Shown piece by piece: positions 35,516 through 46,259 of a stretch of 64,000 nt of DNA; position 1 is the first letter of the stretch, and the number at the start of each line of letters is the position of its first letter. The notes beneath the pieces were generated by a model that was not told where the DNA came from, made no database searches, and was given only the letters and a program-made list of their open reading frames with translations. This stretch comes from Liolophura sinensis (lineage: Eukaryota > Mollusca > Polyplacophora > Chitonida > Chitonidae). The stretch is taken from positions 9,570,163-9,634,162 of the forward strand of contig NC_088297.1 in NCBI RefSeq assembly GCF_032854445.1. The letters run 5' to 3'. A program made the translations under genes and the position numbers.

Positions 35516-35786
35516 TTTATTTTTTGATTTATTTGATTGGTGTTTTTCGCCGTACTCAAGAATATTTCACTTATACGACGGCGGCCAGCATTATGGTGGA
35601 AGGAAACCGGGCAGAGCCCGGTGGAAACCCACGACCACCCGCAGGCGGTTGACAGACCTTCCCACGTACGGCCGGAGAGGAAGCCAGCACGAGCTGGACT
35701 TGAACTCACAGCGACGGCATTGGTGAGAGACTCCTGGGTCATTACGCTGCGGTAGCGCGCTAACCAACTGAGCGACGGAGGCCCCC
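35516..35786 (-). mobile_element. SINE family 1, full length
   Basis: Complete head, body and tail on the minus strand. Flanked by GGTCCGTTGGA (35505-35515) and GGTCTGTTGGA (35787-35797), a target-site duplication with one difference. Confidence 0.92.
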
Positions 35787-36684
35787 GGTCTGTTGGAACT
35801 TGGGTGTTTACGGAAGACAAAACTATGGAAAGCAAAACAATCTGACACTGCCTATGGAACATCTTTAGGTTATAAGCGCGTGCGACGTTAACGGAGGCTG
35901 TGTATCATTTATATTTTATATAGTGATTTAAATACTAATCACGTTGACAAGGTTGAGACATATAACATTAGTGCAAGTTCTTGTCTGAAGACAGTTGTCA
36001 TGAAAAAATATTGTACGATCTTTGTACACCTTCTTCCTGTTGGTCGAAGTTTACCGACAGTGTACTGTTATTTACTTTAAATTTCACAGACTGATTTTAT
36101 TTGGGGATGGTCGAGTTGCTTATCTTCGTCAGTGCTAATGGTAACTCAATAAACTGGTAATTGTTTGAAAGAAGAATGGATTATAATTTTCCATGACCAA
36201 GCCTACGCACCCCAGAACACGTAGATAAGAAGTGTGGTGATTATTTTAAAGGTACATTTAAATAATCATCACAGTCTATACTAGTATTTATATACTTGAA
36301 TGTGTTGAATTGAAACACTGTGGTATGACGATGACCTTTGCTGGCCCCTACATAACGTGTGGTATAATCAGTGGCATTTTGCGCGCAGGAGGACCTTAAT
36401 CTTAGTACTGTGTGCCTTGTTGAGAAACAATCATAGCAGATCTTCAGCAAAAGTATGATAAGTAGTAAAATAAGGTAGAAAGCTACACAACGTGCATGTA
36501 CGTGCACAGTCTTCTGCTTTGAGGCATGTCGTTTTTTTTTTATAGGAATTTAGCTAGTATGTCGGCTGGGAATCTCATACGCAGCTTTGATAAATGTAAG
36601 GTAACGTCTTTTAAATTTATTTCTGTACAAGATTCTAATATTTCATGCTCAAAAAATTCAATGCGGTCAGCTCTTTCGCCTTTT
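35787..36684. other. Spacer without recognised genes
   Basis: No exon supported. A possible poly(A) signal is at 36148-36153. Confidence 0.45.
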
Positions 36685-36940
36685 ACACTCAAAAAATTAA
36701 TCTGTTGATTTTAACAGAACATCTGTTGTATGAGTGATGCTAGAATGTATTCTGTTGTTATATCGTAATATTCTGTCATATTCAACATAGTATCCTGTTG
36801 GTCTAATAGAATCTTTATATTGACTCAATAGAATATATATGTGTTATATTTAACAAAATAGTCTGCTGCAATAACAGAATGCATTCCAGCATCACTCAGA
36901 CAACATACACTGTTAAAATTAACATAAATTTTTTCAGTGT
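36685..36940. mobile_element. MITE-like inverted-repeat element, copy 2
   Basis: Best-preserved copy. ACACTCAAAAAATTAATCTG with TTGATTTTAACAG at the left pairs with CTGTTAAAATTAACATAAAT with TTTTTCAGTGT at the right. The inner pair is GAGTGATGCTAGAATG and CATTCCAGCATCACTC. Confidence 0.75.
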
Positions 36941-37310
36941 AGGTGTCTCACATGAAGCGAATATCTGGGTTTATCTTGGCAAACACAGTAAGTTGTTGAG
37001 TCTGTATAAGTGAATATCTCCACGAGATTTTTTGTACTTTCCGACTTCATTCCAGATATTTATCATTACCATTGTGATTGTCATTGTCAGCAGTGTTATC
37101 ATTTGATGTCATCTTTATACTTGATGCTAGAAATCGGTATGCATCGCACTTCACTGTTGCAATTCTCAATGTATATTTATTTCTCGGTAAATATGATATA
37201 TAGAGATGCTTTGCGCATTACACTTATCTTGTTAATTGTATAAAAAGCAACAGTAATCTATATGTGTTGTGTCCAAAATAGTTTCTCTATATTAGTGATT
37301 GTTATGGACC
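36941..37310. other. Spacer without recognised features
   Basis: Nothing supported. Confidence 0.4.
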
Positions 37311-37477
37311 TGTATACCAGTCGTTAACGAGTGTTGTGATTATCTCAGATTATCTGCGTCTGTATACCAGTCGTTATCGAATGTTGTGATTATCTCAGAT
37401 TATCAGCGCCTGTATACCATGCGTTATCGAACGTTGTGATTATCTCAGATTATCTGCGTCTGTATACCAGTCGTTCC
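37311..37477 (+). repeat. 50-bp tandem repeat, about 3.3 copies
   Basis: The unit starts TGTATACCAGTCGTTATCGA and continues with GTTGTGATTATCTCAGATTA and TCTGCGTC; starts are at 37311, 37361, 37411 and 37461. Confidence 0.95.
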
Positions 37478-39520
37478 GCGTACACTTGTTACTTATAGTT
37501 TATATTTATTTTTTATTATTATTTTTTTTCTTGCGCTTTTACATACAACAAAATCAAACCAGATTTGGTTAGTACAAGAAGTACGGTAAGAATTATCACA
37601 TGTAGTTAGGAATTTGGGATTGTTAATTTTTGGCTATACAAGAATTGTCATAATAAGCTTTAGCTGTGTCTGGGGCAGGTGATGATACCAGAAATGCTCT
37701 AACCTTTGTTTATCCACAGTAAGATTTATTTATTTATTTATTTGATTGGTGTTTTACGCCGTACTCCCAACAGTAAGAGTTCTGTTGGAAACTGACGGAT
37801 GAAATGAATAATTACATTCCCTCCATGTGTGTCATGTAAATTTACATTTTACTTTTTCGTTTTATTCTGGTTTTTGCGTCTAATCACATTTGATTCATTA
37901 GATTATGTCAAGAACTTTTGTCCATTAATCCCTTTCTATACCGTCTCATAACCCTATAGGGTTATTAGCAGAGAAAATTTTAATTCACGTATTAAAAACA
38001 TATTAAGATATATTCAAACTGTTATCGCGGATTAAAATGAATGTCGCCTAAACTTCTTGTTGTTTGGTGTGTGCGTGTATGTGTGCGAGCGTGTGTGCGC
38101 ATGTGTGCGCATGTGTTCTAAGGCATAATCAACAAGAGTGTATGGCTAGTGATGTTTAAGCTGTTACGTCTTTACCATTTACATGATTGGCTAGAATAAC
38201 ACCCTTACTGAGGTCAGGTGGCAAGATTTCAGCGGTTACCTGTGACCATTGGTCAATTATCACACTGTCGTCGTTTCTCTGGATTTACTCTCTGTGCTGT
38301 TTTCTTATGTATCATGCACTGGAATGAGGTTGGGTATTCGGAAATTGACGAGGAGTTTCCGTCACAATTGGCTTAATCCAGAGAACTCTACCGGAGGCAA
38401 GGAAAATGGCAGCAACTCTGTTAGACACGCTGTTTCCTCAATGTGGCTTGTTTATATAGGGGGTGGGGGTGGGGGTGGGGGGTGGGGGGGGGGGCCGCGG
38501 AGGTGTGGCTTACCCTGGTATTGTAATTATTTATTTATTTAATTGGTGTTTTACGCCGCACTGAAGAATAATTCACCTATGCGACGGCGGCCAGCATAAT
38601 GTTGTAGAAACTTTCTGCCTATATAGGTAGACTTTGTTGTGGTTTGTAGACTACAAATTGATCCATATTTAATCGAAGCATACAGAAAGAGAAATCGTCG
38701 ATAATAGGGAAAAAAACCCATTTACTTGGATAAACTGTCCGATTGTCCGATTCTGGCCAATCGAGTGCAGAATGGTGTGATTTCAAAATTTGAGTATGAA
38801 TGTGTTTCTGACACACAGATCAACAACTCCCACCCACATCCAATCCCCTCCCACCTGCCTGCAACCAATCCCATCCCGTCCGCACCCAATACCATCCCAT
38901 AAATTTGGGAAGGTTTTCTTCAAAATAAATTAGCTTATCCGTCCTGGAATTAAATCCCATTAACCTCAGGAGATTATCAGTGAAATTATTCGTGCCCGAT
39001 TGTTTGCATAGCTTGATGTCCTCGTACGTAACGGTTTGAACCGAATCCGTCGTAGGCTAAGGTCGACTAATCCTCATTAGTTAGGTATGGTATTAATTTC
39101 TGTCCGTTTCCAAGTTTAACTTTTGATCCAGAATGTAAATGTAATGGTTTTTTTTTCTTCTTTTTTTATGTATTACTGTATTTGCGCATGTATCAGGTGA
39201 CCACAGATGGTTCAAGTTGACGTTTGCATCCTCATACAGGTCATATCTAGAGGTCGTGAAGTTTACCAAAATCGCACAGTTATTTGCCCTTGGGTTGAGA
39301 CAGCAGAGGCAATATGCGTGGAGGACACAAATACGTGTAGACCTATAGCGAGTTAAAAGTGAATAAGTTAGCGTGTATGTCGTATCAAATGCTTATATAC
39401 TTGTATCTGTACGTCATAGGTCAACGTGGACATAAACCTTAAGTCCGCCATACCCAGTCTATTCGTTTTTTTACCATTCCGCGTCGCAAAGTAATTCGCC
39501 CTTCCACCTTGTATTTCCAG
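37478..39520. other. Spacer with SINE tails and low-complexity DNA
   Basis: SINE family 1 tail fragments (minus orientation) lie at 37723-37768 and 38528-38603. A GT/GC-rich microsatellite is at about 38065-38118 and a G-rich run at 38458-38496. No other exon. It ends with the acceptor of finger exon D. Confidence 0.6.
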
Positions 39521-39729
39521 GCGGCTCAAACGGCGGTCCGACGTGTCCGCTTTGTGGCAAATCCTTCACAACCCTTAGGAGTCTGTCTCGACATAAGCGT
39601 GTCCACCAGTCTGACGCCGCCACGTTCCCCTGTCCGACCTGCGGTAGAACTTTCACAAGGAAAGAACACGTCAGGGGACATATAAAACGGGCCCACAAGG
39701 AACTAGCGTCCACGTTTCACACCATGTGA
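39521..39729 (+). CDS. Alternative 3'-terminal exon with two C2H2 zinc fingers (D)
   Basis: The acceptor CACCTTGTATTTCCAG ends at 39520. Phase-1 reading (GC, GGC TCA AAC) is open for about 69 residues to TGA at 39727-39729. Finger 1: CPLCGKSF-TTLRSLSRH with KRVH; finger 2: CPTCGRTF-TRKEHVRGH with IKRAH. Helix contacts are T-R-S-R and R-E-H-G. The exon is almost nothing but the two fingers, with a tail of about 11 residues (ELASTFHTM), the shortest of the set. It has no ATG near its start, so it depends wholly on upstream splicing. AATAAA at 40646-40651 could end the transcript. Both fingers look functional. Confidence 0.86.
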
Positions 39730-41458
39730 CGAGCGTAATTCTGCCTCCTGGAGTTAACTCCCCTTGAAATCGGGTCAGTGTTAATTGTTAGGTTTGAAGT
39801 TTAGACAGGTTTTATTGTTGGAAGTACACCATGGAATTAAAGGCAGGATGTATACTAATGAACAACACGTCTACCCACGCATTGTTATTTGCGATTAAGT
39901 AAATTTGTTGATAATTTCACTAGGGGTTAACGGTCGTACCCAAAATATCCAGCTATACGACAATATCCAGTCTGATATATGCGTGAATTTATCTGGGTAG
40001 TTCCAGGCCGGGGGAAACTATCATCCATCGGCAGGCAGCTGACAGATCTTTAACTCAAACCCTCAGAAGAACCATATAACAAACAGATATGTGTTAGTGT
40101 TTTGAACTTTAGATCATGGAAAAAATACTTGACTGAAGCACGTTTCGACAAGTACACCGACAGATTGAGATGCATTCAAGACGCAATCAGAACAGTTTTG
40201 CCGTTACTGTTGTTTTCAGTTGCTATGTCTTTCGATAAAGGTTTTAGGATGTTGTATTCTGACATAAATTTACGCTGTGCAGATATCCTACTAAAGGCTT
40301 AAATGCAGCGTCTTGTGTCTTTCAGAAGCCCCCCCCCCCCTTATCTGCTCTCTTCGTTGTGTTAGTTCTGTGTTATACCGTTTTAAAGCAAAACGGTGGT
40401 CATGTGAAACAACCGTTCAAACTCCTGCCCCTACCTTTTATTTATTTATTTATGTATTTATTTATCTATTTGAATAGTGTTTTACGCCGTACTCAAAAAT
40501 TTTTCACTTATACAGAGGCGGCCAACATTATTGTGGGAAGAAACCCTCGACCACGTCAACCTTTTAGAATCATAGGCTGTCCTTCCTTACCAGTGTATAC
40601 ATGACGCGAACTATTTTTTTTATATGTATGCCATTCGTTTGCACCAATAAATGAACTATTGGATTTCTGCGTTTTGCCAAATCTGTCTCGTATAAAAGTG
40701 TCAAACATTTATTTCATCATAGAACTTCGCAACAAATATATGCTATAAGTCAGTTACCAGAATGTAAACGTTTACACCTTGGAGCTGATGTTACCTCTCA
40801 AGCTTACATTATTTGTCGTACATTAGTGTCTGTTTGGAGAAAGGCCCATGTATTCCTCATTATTCACTGCATTACGGTCGTACATCTGTGTTTTATCAGT
40901 TACACCGATATATCGATGGAGTTGCATTTTGTAACTGTATTTGATGTATGCACAGGTATATATGATCGCTACATCATGGCATAAGAACACTATTAATTTT
41001 GATTTTCTCCACTTTTAGAGTATTGATTATATTGATTATTCATATTCGGTTGTATCAGGGTTTCTTTTGCTATCTGATAAAAAAAGAAATATATGTTATA
41101 TCAGTTATAGGCGGTTGTCATGTGCCTGTTATTGTGATTTGGTGATGCAATATTGGTTTATCAATACTGGATATGATGCCAGTAGACGTCTATGTTTTCC
41201 TTCAGTATCGCTTTATAGGTTCAGACCATTATTGTAGCTGTAAGCTTAATATGTCCTGACTATACTCGCAGATATTAGCGGTAGCCATGTGTTTAAGATA
41301 ATTTTAGTCTCTAGAACAAACCATTTTTTTTTCAGTACCTACCTAGGAGACAGTGTGATAATTGGCAATGATGCCTCATTGGAACGCCATGCCAAAGATT
41401 GCAGTTCCAAGAAGCGCACTATATGCCAATACTTGTGTATTCTTTCTGCAATTTCACT
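39730..41458. other. 3' UTR or spacer with a SINE fragment
   Basis: A decayed SINE family 1 piece lies at 40437-40555 (minus orientation, TGTTTTACGCCGTACTCAAA). A C-run is at about 40329-40339. No exon. Confidence 0.5.
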
Positions 41459-41700
41459 TCCGGCTCCGTGTCCAGTTGGTTAGCGTGCTAGCGCAGCGTA
41501 GTGATCCAGGAGTCTCTCGCCAATGCGTTCGCTGTGAGTTCAAGTCCAGCTCAAGCTGGCTTCCTCTCTGGCCGTACGTGGGATGGTCTTCCAGCAACCT
41601 GTGGATGGTCGTGGGCTCTGCCCGGTTTCCACCCACCATAATGCTGGCCGCCGTCGTATAAGTGAAATATTCTTGAATACGCAGTAAAGCACCATTCAAA

Positions 41701-41739
<39 letters not shown>

Positions 41740-41741
41740 AT
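41459..41741 (+). mobile_element. SINE family 1, full length, long (AAAT)n tail
   Basis: Head CGGCTCCGTGTCCAGTTGGT, box B GAGTTCAAGTC, body, then at least ten AAAT units. The long tail suggests recent activity. Confidence 0.9.
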
Positions 41742-41959
41742 CATATTTCTACAACATACGCTTTCAAGCTTCCTGGTCAACATGATTCCCCATATAGGTC
41801 TCCCTACCTAGTCACCGTGCATTGACGCTGACATGACTGAGTCGACCAGAAGGAAGTGACCGTGTGACCGTGTATGTACAAATGTACACACCACATGTTT
41901 CCTCTCAAATTCAGTTTATCGTGGCGTGCTTATGTTTGTTTTTTATTTTCTGTTTGCAG

Positions 41960-42198
41960 ACATTCCTTCCGGTTCACAGATCCCGACGTGCAGCGCTTGT
42001 GGTAAGTCGTTCTCCCGGAAGTTCAGCTTGTTGCGGCATCAGCGTATGCACCAGGCCGCCGAACAGCGGAGGTTCCAGTGTCCCATTTGTGGGCTGCGGT
42101 TCAAGGAAAAGCATCATGTGAAGAGCCATCGCCTGGCGGTGCACGAGAAAACAAAGCGCAACTCATCCGCTGGTGTCATCTCCAGTGACACACCATGA
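41960..42198 (+). CDS. Alternative 3'-terminal exon with two C2H2 zinc fingers (E)
   Basis: The acceptor TTATTTTCTGTTTGCAG ends at 41959. Phase-1 reading (AC, ATT CCT TCC) is open for about 79 residues to TGA at 42196-42198. Finger 1: CSACGKSF-SRKFSLLRH with QRMH; finger 2: CPICGLRF-KEKHHVKSH with RLAVH. Helix contacts are R-F-S-R and E-H-H-S; finger 2 departs most from the RKDHV helix of the others. The tail ends SSAGVISSDTP. The second half of finger 2 plus the tail and stop is the seed of a tandem array that runs on for 430 bp. It is the last terminal exon of the plus-strand locus seen before the convergent SLCO gene. Confidence 0.86.
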
Positions 42199-42630
42199 AG
42201 TGCTGCCTGTGGTGGATATGTGAAGAGCCATCGACTGGTGTCATCTCCAGTGACACACCATGAAGTGCTGCCTGTGGTGGATATGTGAAGATCCATTGAC
42301 TGGCGAAGCGTAACTTATCCGCTGGTGTCATCTCCAGTGACACACCATGAAGCCCCTCTGTGGTCGATATGTGAACAGTCATCGGCTGGCGGTACACGAG
42401 AAGACGAAGCGTCACAAAACCACTGGTCTCCTCACCAATGATACACCATAAAAAAGTGCTACCTTTGGTGGATGTGTGAAGAGCCATCGGCTGGCGGTAC
42501 ACGAGAAGACAAAGTGTCACAGAACCACTGGTGCCCTCACCAGTGACACGCGTGGTTGACAATACAGTGTATATAGTGGTCATGTCATTGGGCCGTCGGT
42601 TATCGGCACACGAGAAGACTAACTTAACGA
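42118..42630 (+). repeat. Tandem array of the finger-exon E 3' end
   Basis: Five clear units plus a decayed sixth, 65-105 bp each. Each begins GTGAAGAGCCATCGNCTGGC (finger-2 helix codons) and holds CACGAGAAGACAAAGCG, ACTGGTGTCATCTCCAGTGA and CACACCATGAAG (tail and stop), then a TGCCTGTGGTGGATAT linker. Internal deletions vary between units. Confidence 0.88.
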
Positions 42631-45514
42631 GAAGACTAAACTTAACGCTTAACCACCAGTTAACCGTCCATCTGTAGTCAGTGAGTCATCGGCGAATTAT
42701 ACGAATAAGTGAAGCCCAAATATGGGCAGGAATGGTTGACCAGGAAGTGCCCACTGTGGCGGGCATATCATAAATCATCTAATGACTCCCCGTTGTCATA
42801 TGACTGAAAATTGTTAGGCACCACGTAAAATCCCAACCACACGTACGTACATATCATAAAGCTGTCGGCCGACGGTACACAGTGACCTTCCCAACCGCCT
42901 GTAAATCAGGAGCGAGTTCAATCCTCATCATGGGCAGGGAATTTCCACCAGCTCTCAATGTCCATGGGTTTTGTTGGTGACAGTTATCTGTGTACGGCAT
43001 TTGTGCGGGCTTTTGCCCAGTTTTATGTTCGCTGAAGACAATTCGTATTCCAATATGGAGTGCAAGTCTATGTCACACGTTGGAAACCTCGTCAGCAACT
43101 TGTCAGGTGGTTTACCCCGTACTTTGAGGCGTCCGTCAGAGAACCTTATAATGAACACCAGTATCCTAGGTGTCGAAGAAGCATGCTAGAACTCCCACCC
43201 AAGCAAACCTGAGTTTACAAAACTCATTAAAGGAGAAGAAAACTTAAAAACGTGACACTATAGGCTGAAAAGAGTACTTTTTTTTGTATCTGGTAGTGCC
43301 TGCTGCATAATTTTGCCATTTTTCCTCACCAAACACGTAAGCCTGAAAACGGCAAAGCTGGCATAAATCGCTGAGTACATCGCGTCCTCCATCTTTAACA
43401 CCCTGTAATTTATGCTGGGGGTGTGTTGCCTCTCAGCCAATGAGAGTCGTTAAAACTGCCGGCTTGTTCGTGTAAACTCGGAACCTACGTCCAACATTCG
43501 GGTTCCCCGATCGTCAAGCGGAAAACGAACTGTACTGTTTGCTACCTTCTGGGAAGAAGAGTTCTACCGGAAATGTACGAACCACACTTCCGCAGTTTCC
43601 AACGGCAATTCTCCTCCTAACACAACTTGAGGTACATATTAGATTTTTTATGGCATGCACCTGCGAGGAAAAGCATACTCTTTTCAATGGTATTTGATTG
43701 ATATTTAAATTTTCTTCTCCTTTAAGAAAAGCCACACTCCGTTAGTGATCTTGCAATGTAATATCCATTTGAGGTAAAAACAACATCTGCGAATTGAAGA
43801 TATGTTACAGTCTCTACGTCGCATCGTGTTGGGGTGTCGTAGGTATAATACTAGGTATCACTGTCGTTTTTTTTTTGTTTTTTGTGGTTTGTGATTGTAG
43901 TCGTGTGCCTTGTAGGAAATTAGGCTTTACTCGACGCGACTTCATCGTCGATAATGAGAACTGGGGGAAATTTTTCGGAAACAGAAAATTTTATTACAAG
44001 CAGCTCTGTAAGACACTGTGTTGATCTACCTGTCGGCTTGTCGGTCGAACTTTTTATCAATATTGCCCATCCCGTATTTTAACAAGGGCCGTTCAAAGTA
44101 TGGGACTGGAAATATTACAAAACGACATGGACGTTGTGCGGGATGTCGACGCTGTATTGCGGGTTAGCGCATGTTTTCTTTTTACGTTTTGCTTATATCT
44201 TGTGGAAAATCGCGGACATCAGTTTTCTTATATGGTGAATCTCCCGGGCGTATTGTGAGTTCTACAAAGCTTGGGTAATTCTGTGTTAGGCGGAATTAAA
44301 TGTTATGGCTCCATATCACTTCCGTAAGTGTTACCGTGAGAGTCGCGCTTGTACAAGTTTGCGCATGATTTGTTGAATAAACCCTGCTGCTTACGATACC
44401 ATGTTATAACATTCGATGGCTGCAGGTTACTAATAAAGCTCTATTCCACGGCTTTCTGTTCATTGAAAAATGTTTCTAGCAAAATTTTATATTACATCAT
44501 GAATGTATTAAAATAAAACATTCCATTTTAGTGCGATGTTTTCCTTTGTTTAAACTTTGCTTACCTATTTTTGTAAGAAGACAATGGAAACATTTCACTG
44601 ATTGTGATACTAATCACCCACTCTCCATGGTGACATGATATCTGAGCGTTGTTGTTTTGCTCTCTCTTTTCCCAAACCCAACAGCTGGAACGTCATACTC
44701 CTTATACCGCAAGTGCCGTTCTCCACACTCGCTTTACATCAATACTCGCCACCAGTAAACAAGCTTGTCCCTTGTGCGTAGCACATATGCTTCTTTAGGC
44801 GTAGCCTCACCACTGATGTCATCGCGCGGAACTGTCTAATCAACATTCATCAATAAAATTGTTTCAGGTGTACGTTAGAATCGAGTTTTGTATACTTTAG
44901 ATAAAGAGAATGGATGTGTTTAAAGTATTATTAGAAACAAAGGTTGAAACAGATTTTGTGGTTTCAGACATCGCTTCCCGCCTCGCCACCCCGATCCCAG
45001 TGACCTCGGCGTTGTTCAAGATTCCTGTACAGAATATGCTAGTGGTGACAGTGACGTAAAGCAAACGTAGAGAGCAGCGCATGCGATGTAAGGAATGTAC
45101 TAGAACCGTTAAGCAAGTACGGGCTAATGAAATGGTGGAGTAAAATAATGTAGTAACCTTGAATTATAATGTTTTATCATTGTTATGACATGGAATGGCT
45201 TTTCTGAACAACTCGAACGGAAGCTGGGGAAAACTTTATCGGACCCAAATTAAACAATTCTGAATTCCCAGTCTATTTGGCAAATAAGTTGAAATTAGTA
45301 TCAGGAGAGGTATGCGAAAAAAATATTAAAATTGAATACCAAAATGGTTGCCTTATTGATGTAATCACGTACCATTTCACTCACTGTGGCGAATCTGGCC
45401 CAAGTTGGACAGACCATTCTTCTCCTGAGTAGATACTGCGTTACTGGTTTGCCCTCAAGTCGTCATGACAAAGGCATGATCGAACAGTCGACTACAGAGT
45501 TCAGATTCGAGTTA
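42631..45514. other. Intergenic region between the convergent loci
   Basis: Partial SINE family 2 tail at about 42715-42855 (CATATGACTGAAAATTGTTA). Another old repeat fragment at about 42890-43160 has TCCAATATGGAGTGCAAGT, as near 21280. No credible gene. A hydrophobic open stretch at 43794-44024 lacks support. Confidence 0.5.
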
Positions 45515-45645
45515 CTTTATTTATTTATTTGATTGGTGTTTTACGGCGTACTCAATATTTCACTTACACGACGGTGGCCAGCATTATGAGGGTTGGAAAC
45601 CGGGCAGGACCTGGGGGAAACCGACAACCATCGGCAATTTCTAAG
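45515..45645 (-). mobile_element. SINE family 1, truncated
   Basis: TTTATTTGATTGGTGTTTTA tail end and part of the body up to ACAACCATCGGCAA; head missing. Confidence 0.8.
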
Positions 45646-45978
45646 TACTTTAAGCTGAAGGGTTCCCTGTTAAGTTGACAGACATAAAATTGTAAGTGTG
45701 GCAGCAATGTTAGCGTAACACATTGTAAAAATTTTCTGGCTTGATTTAGATTTTGGTCAGGTTTATGAATTGGGGAGTTCCCGAAGTAAACTTTCGCATT
45801 TTGAAGTTACTAACGAACTTTTCCATGTGTGTCGTACAGACTTGTAGGTCGTATTGGTGGAAGTCCAATGGTTTTCAACGAACGTAAGGCTAGGAATGAG
45901 GCTGGTTTGATCCAGATGGATATAACGGAAATGCTGATTTCAAAGCGACAAAAAGCTGCAACCAGTGACAGAGTTGGC

Positions 45979-46259
45979 CTATACCGATGTCTCTATCCAC
46001 ACAGCATACATTGACACAGGTTCTCCGGAAGTCTTCTTTAAAACTGTCTTGGTAAAGCCGGTCTCCTGGGATGGTGATTTCCGAAGAAGTATGGCAACAG
46101 ATATTAGAAGGGCAGAAGTGAAGAAAAAGATCATGTTGGTTCCAAACATTTTAAGCCGGAAGTCGGTGAGGCTGTAAATTGCGCATGCTCCTCCACCGGA
46201 ACAGCTGTTCTGCCAGATAGAACAGGTCGAATCCACGATCATACCGTATACGAAGGGTG
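45979..46259 (-). CDS. SLCO exon 9, C-terminus
   Basis: 281 bp, from acceptor TCATTTTCCAG to TAG at 45979-45981. APFVYGMIVDSTCSIWQNSC and GGGACAIYSLTDFRLKMFG are typical of the last extracellular loop. A final helix FFFTSALLISVAILLR and a short basic tail follow. Confidence 0.93.

Noticed and set aside
35332-35862. Minus-strand open frame of 176 codons
   Set aside because: Most of it is the SINE at 35516-35786; similar frames occur in every SINE copy (8.3, 19.7, 21.7, 28.8 and 41.5 kb).
43794-44024. Hydrophobic open frame
   Set aside because: No ATG at its start, no splice sites, one possible membrane segment only.
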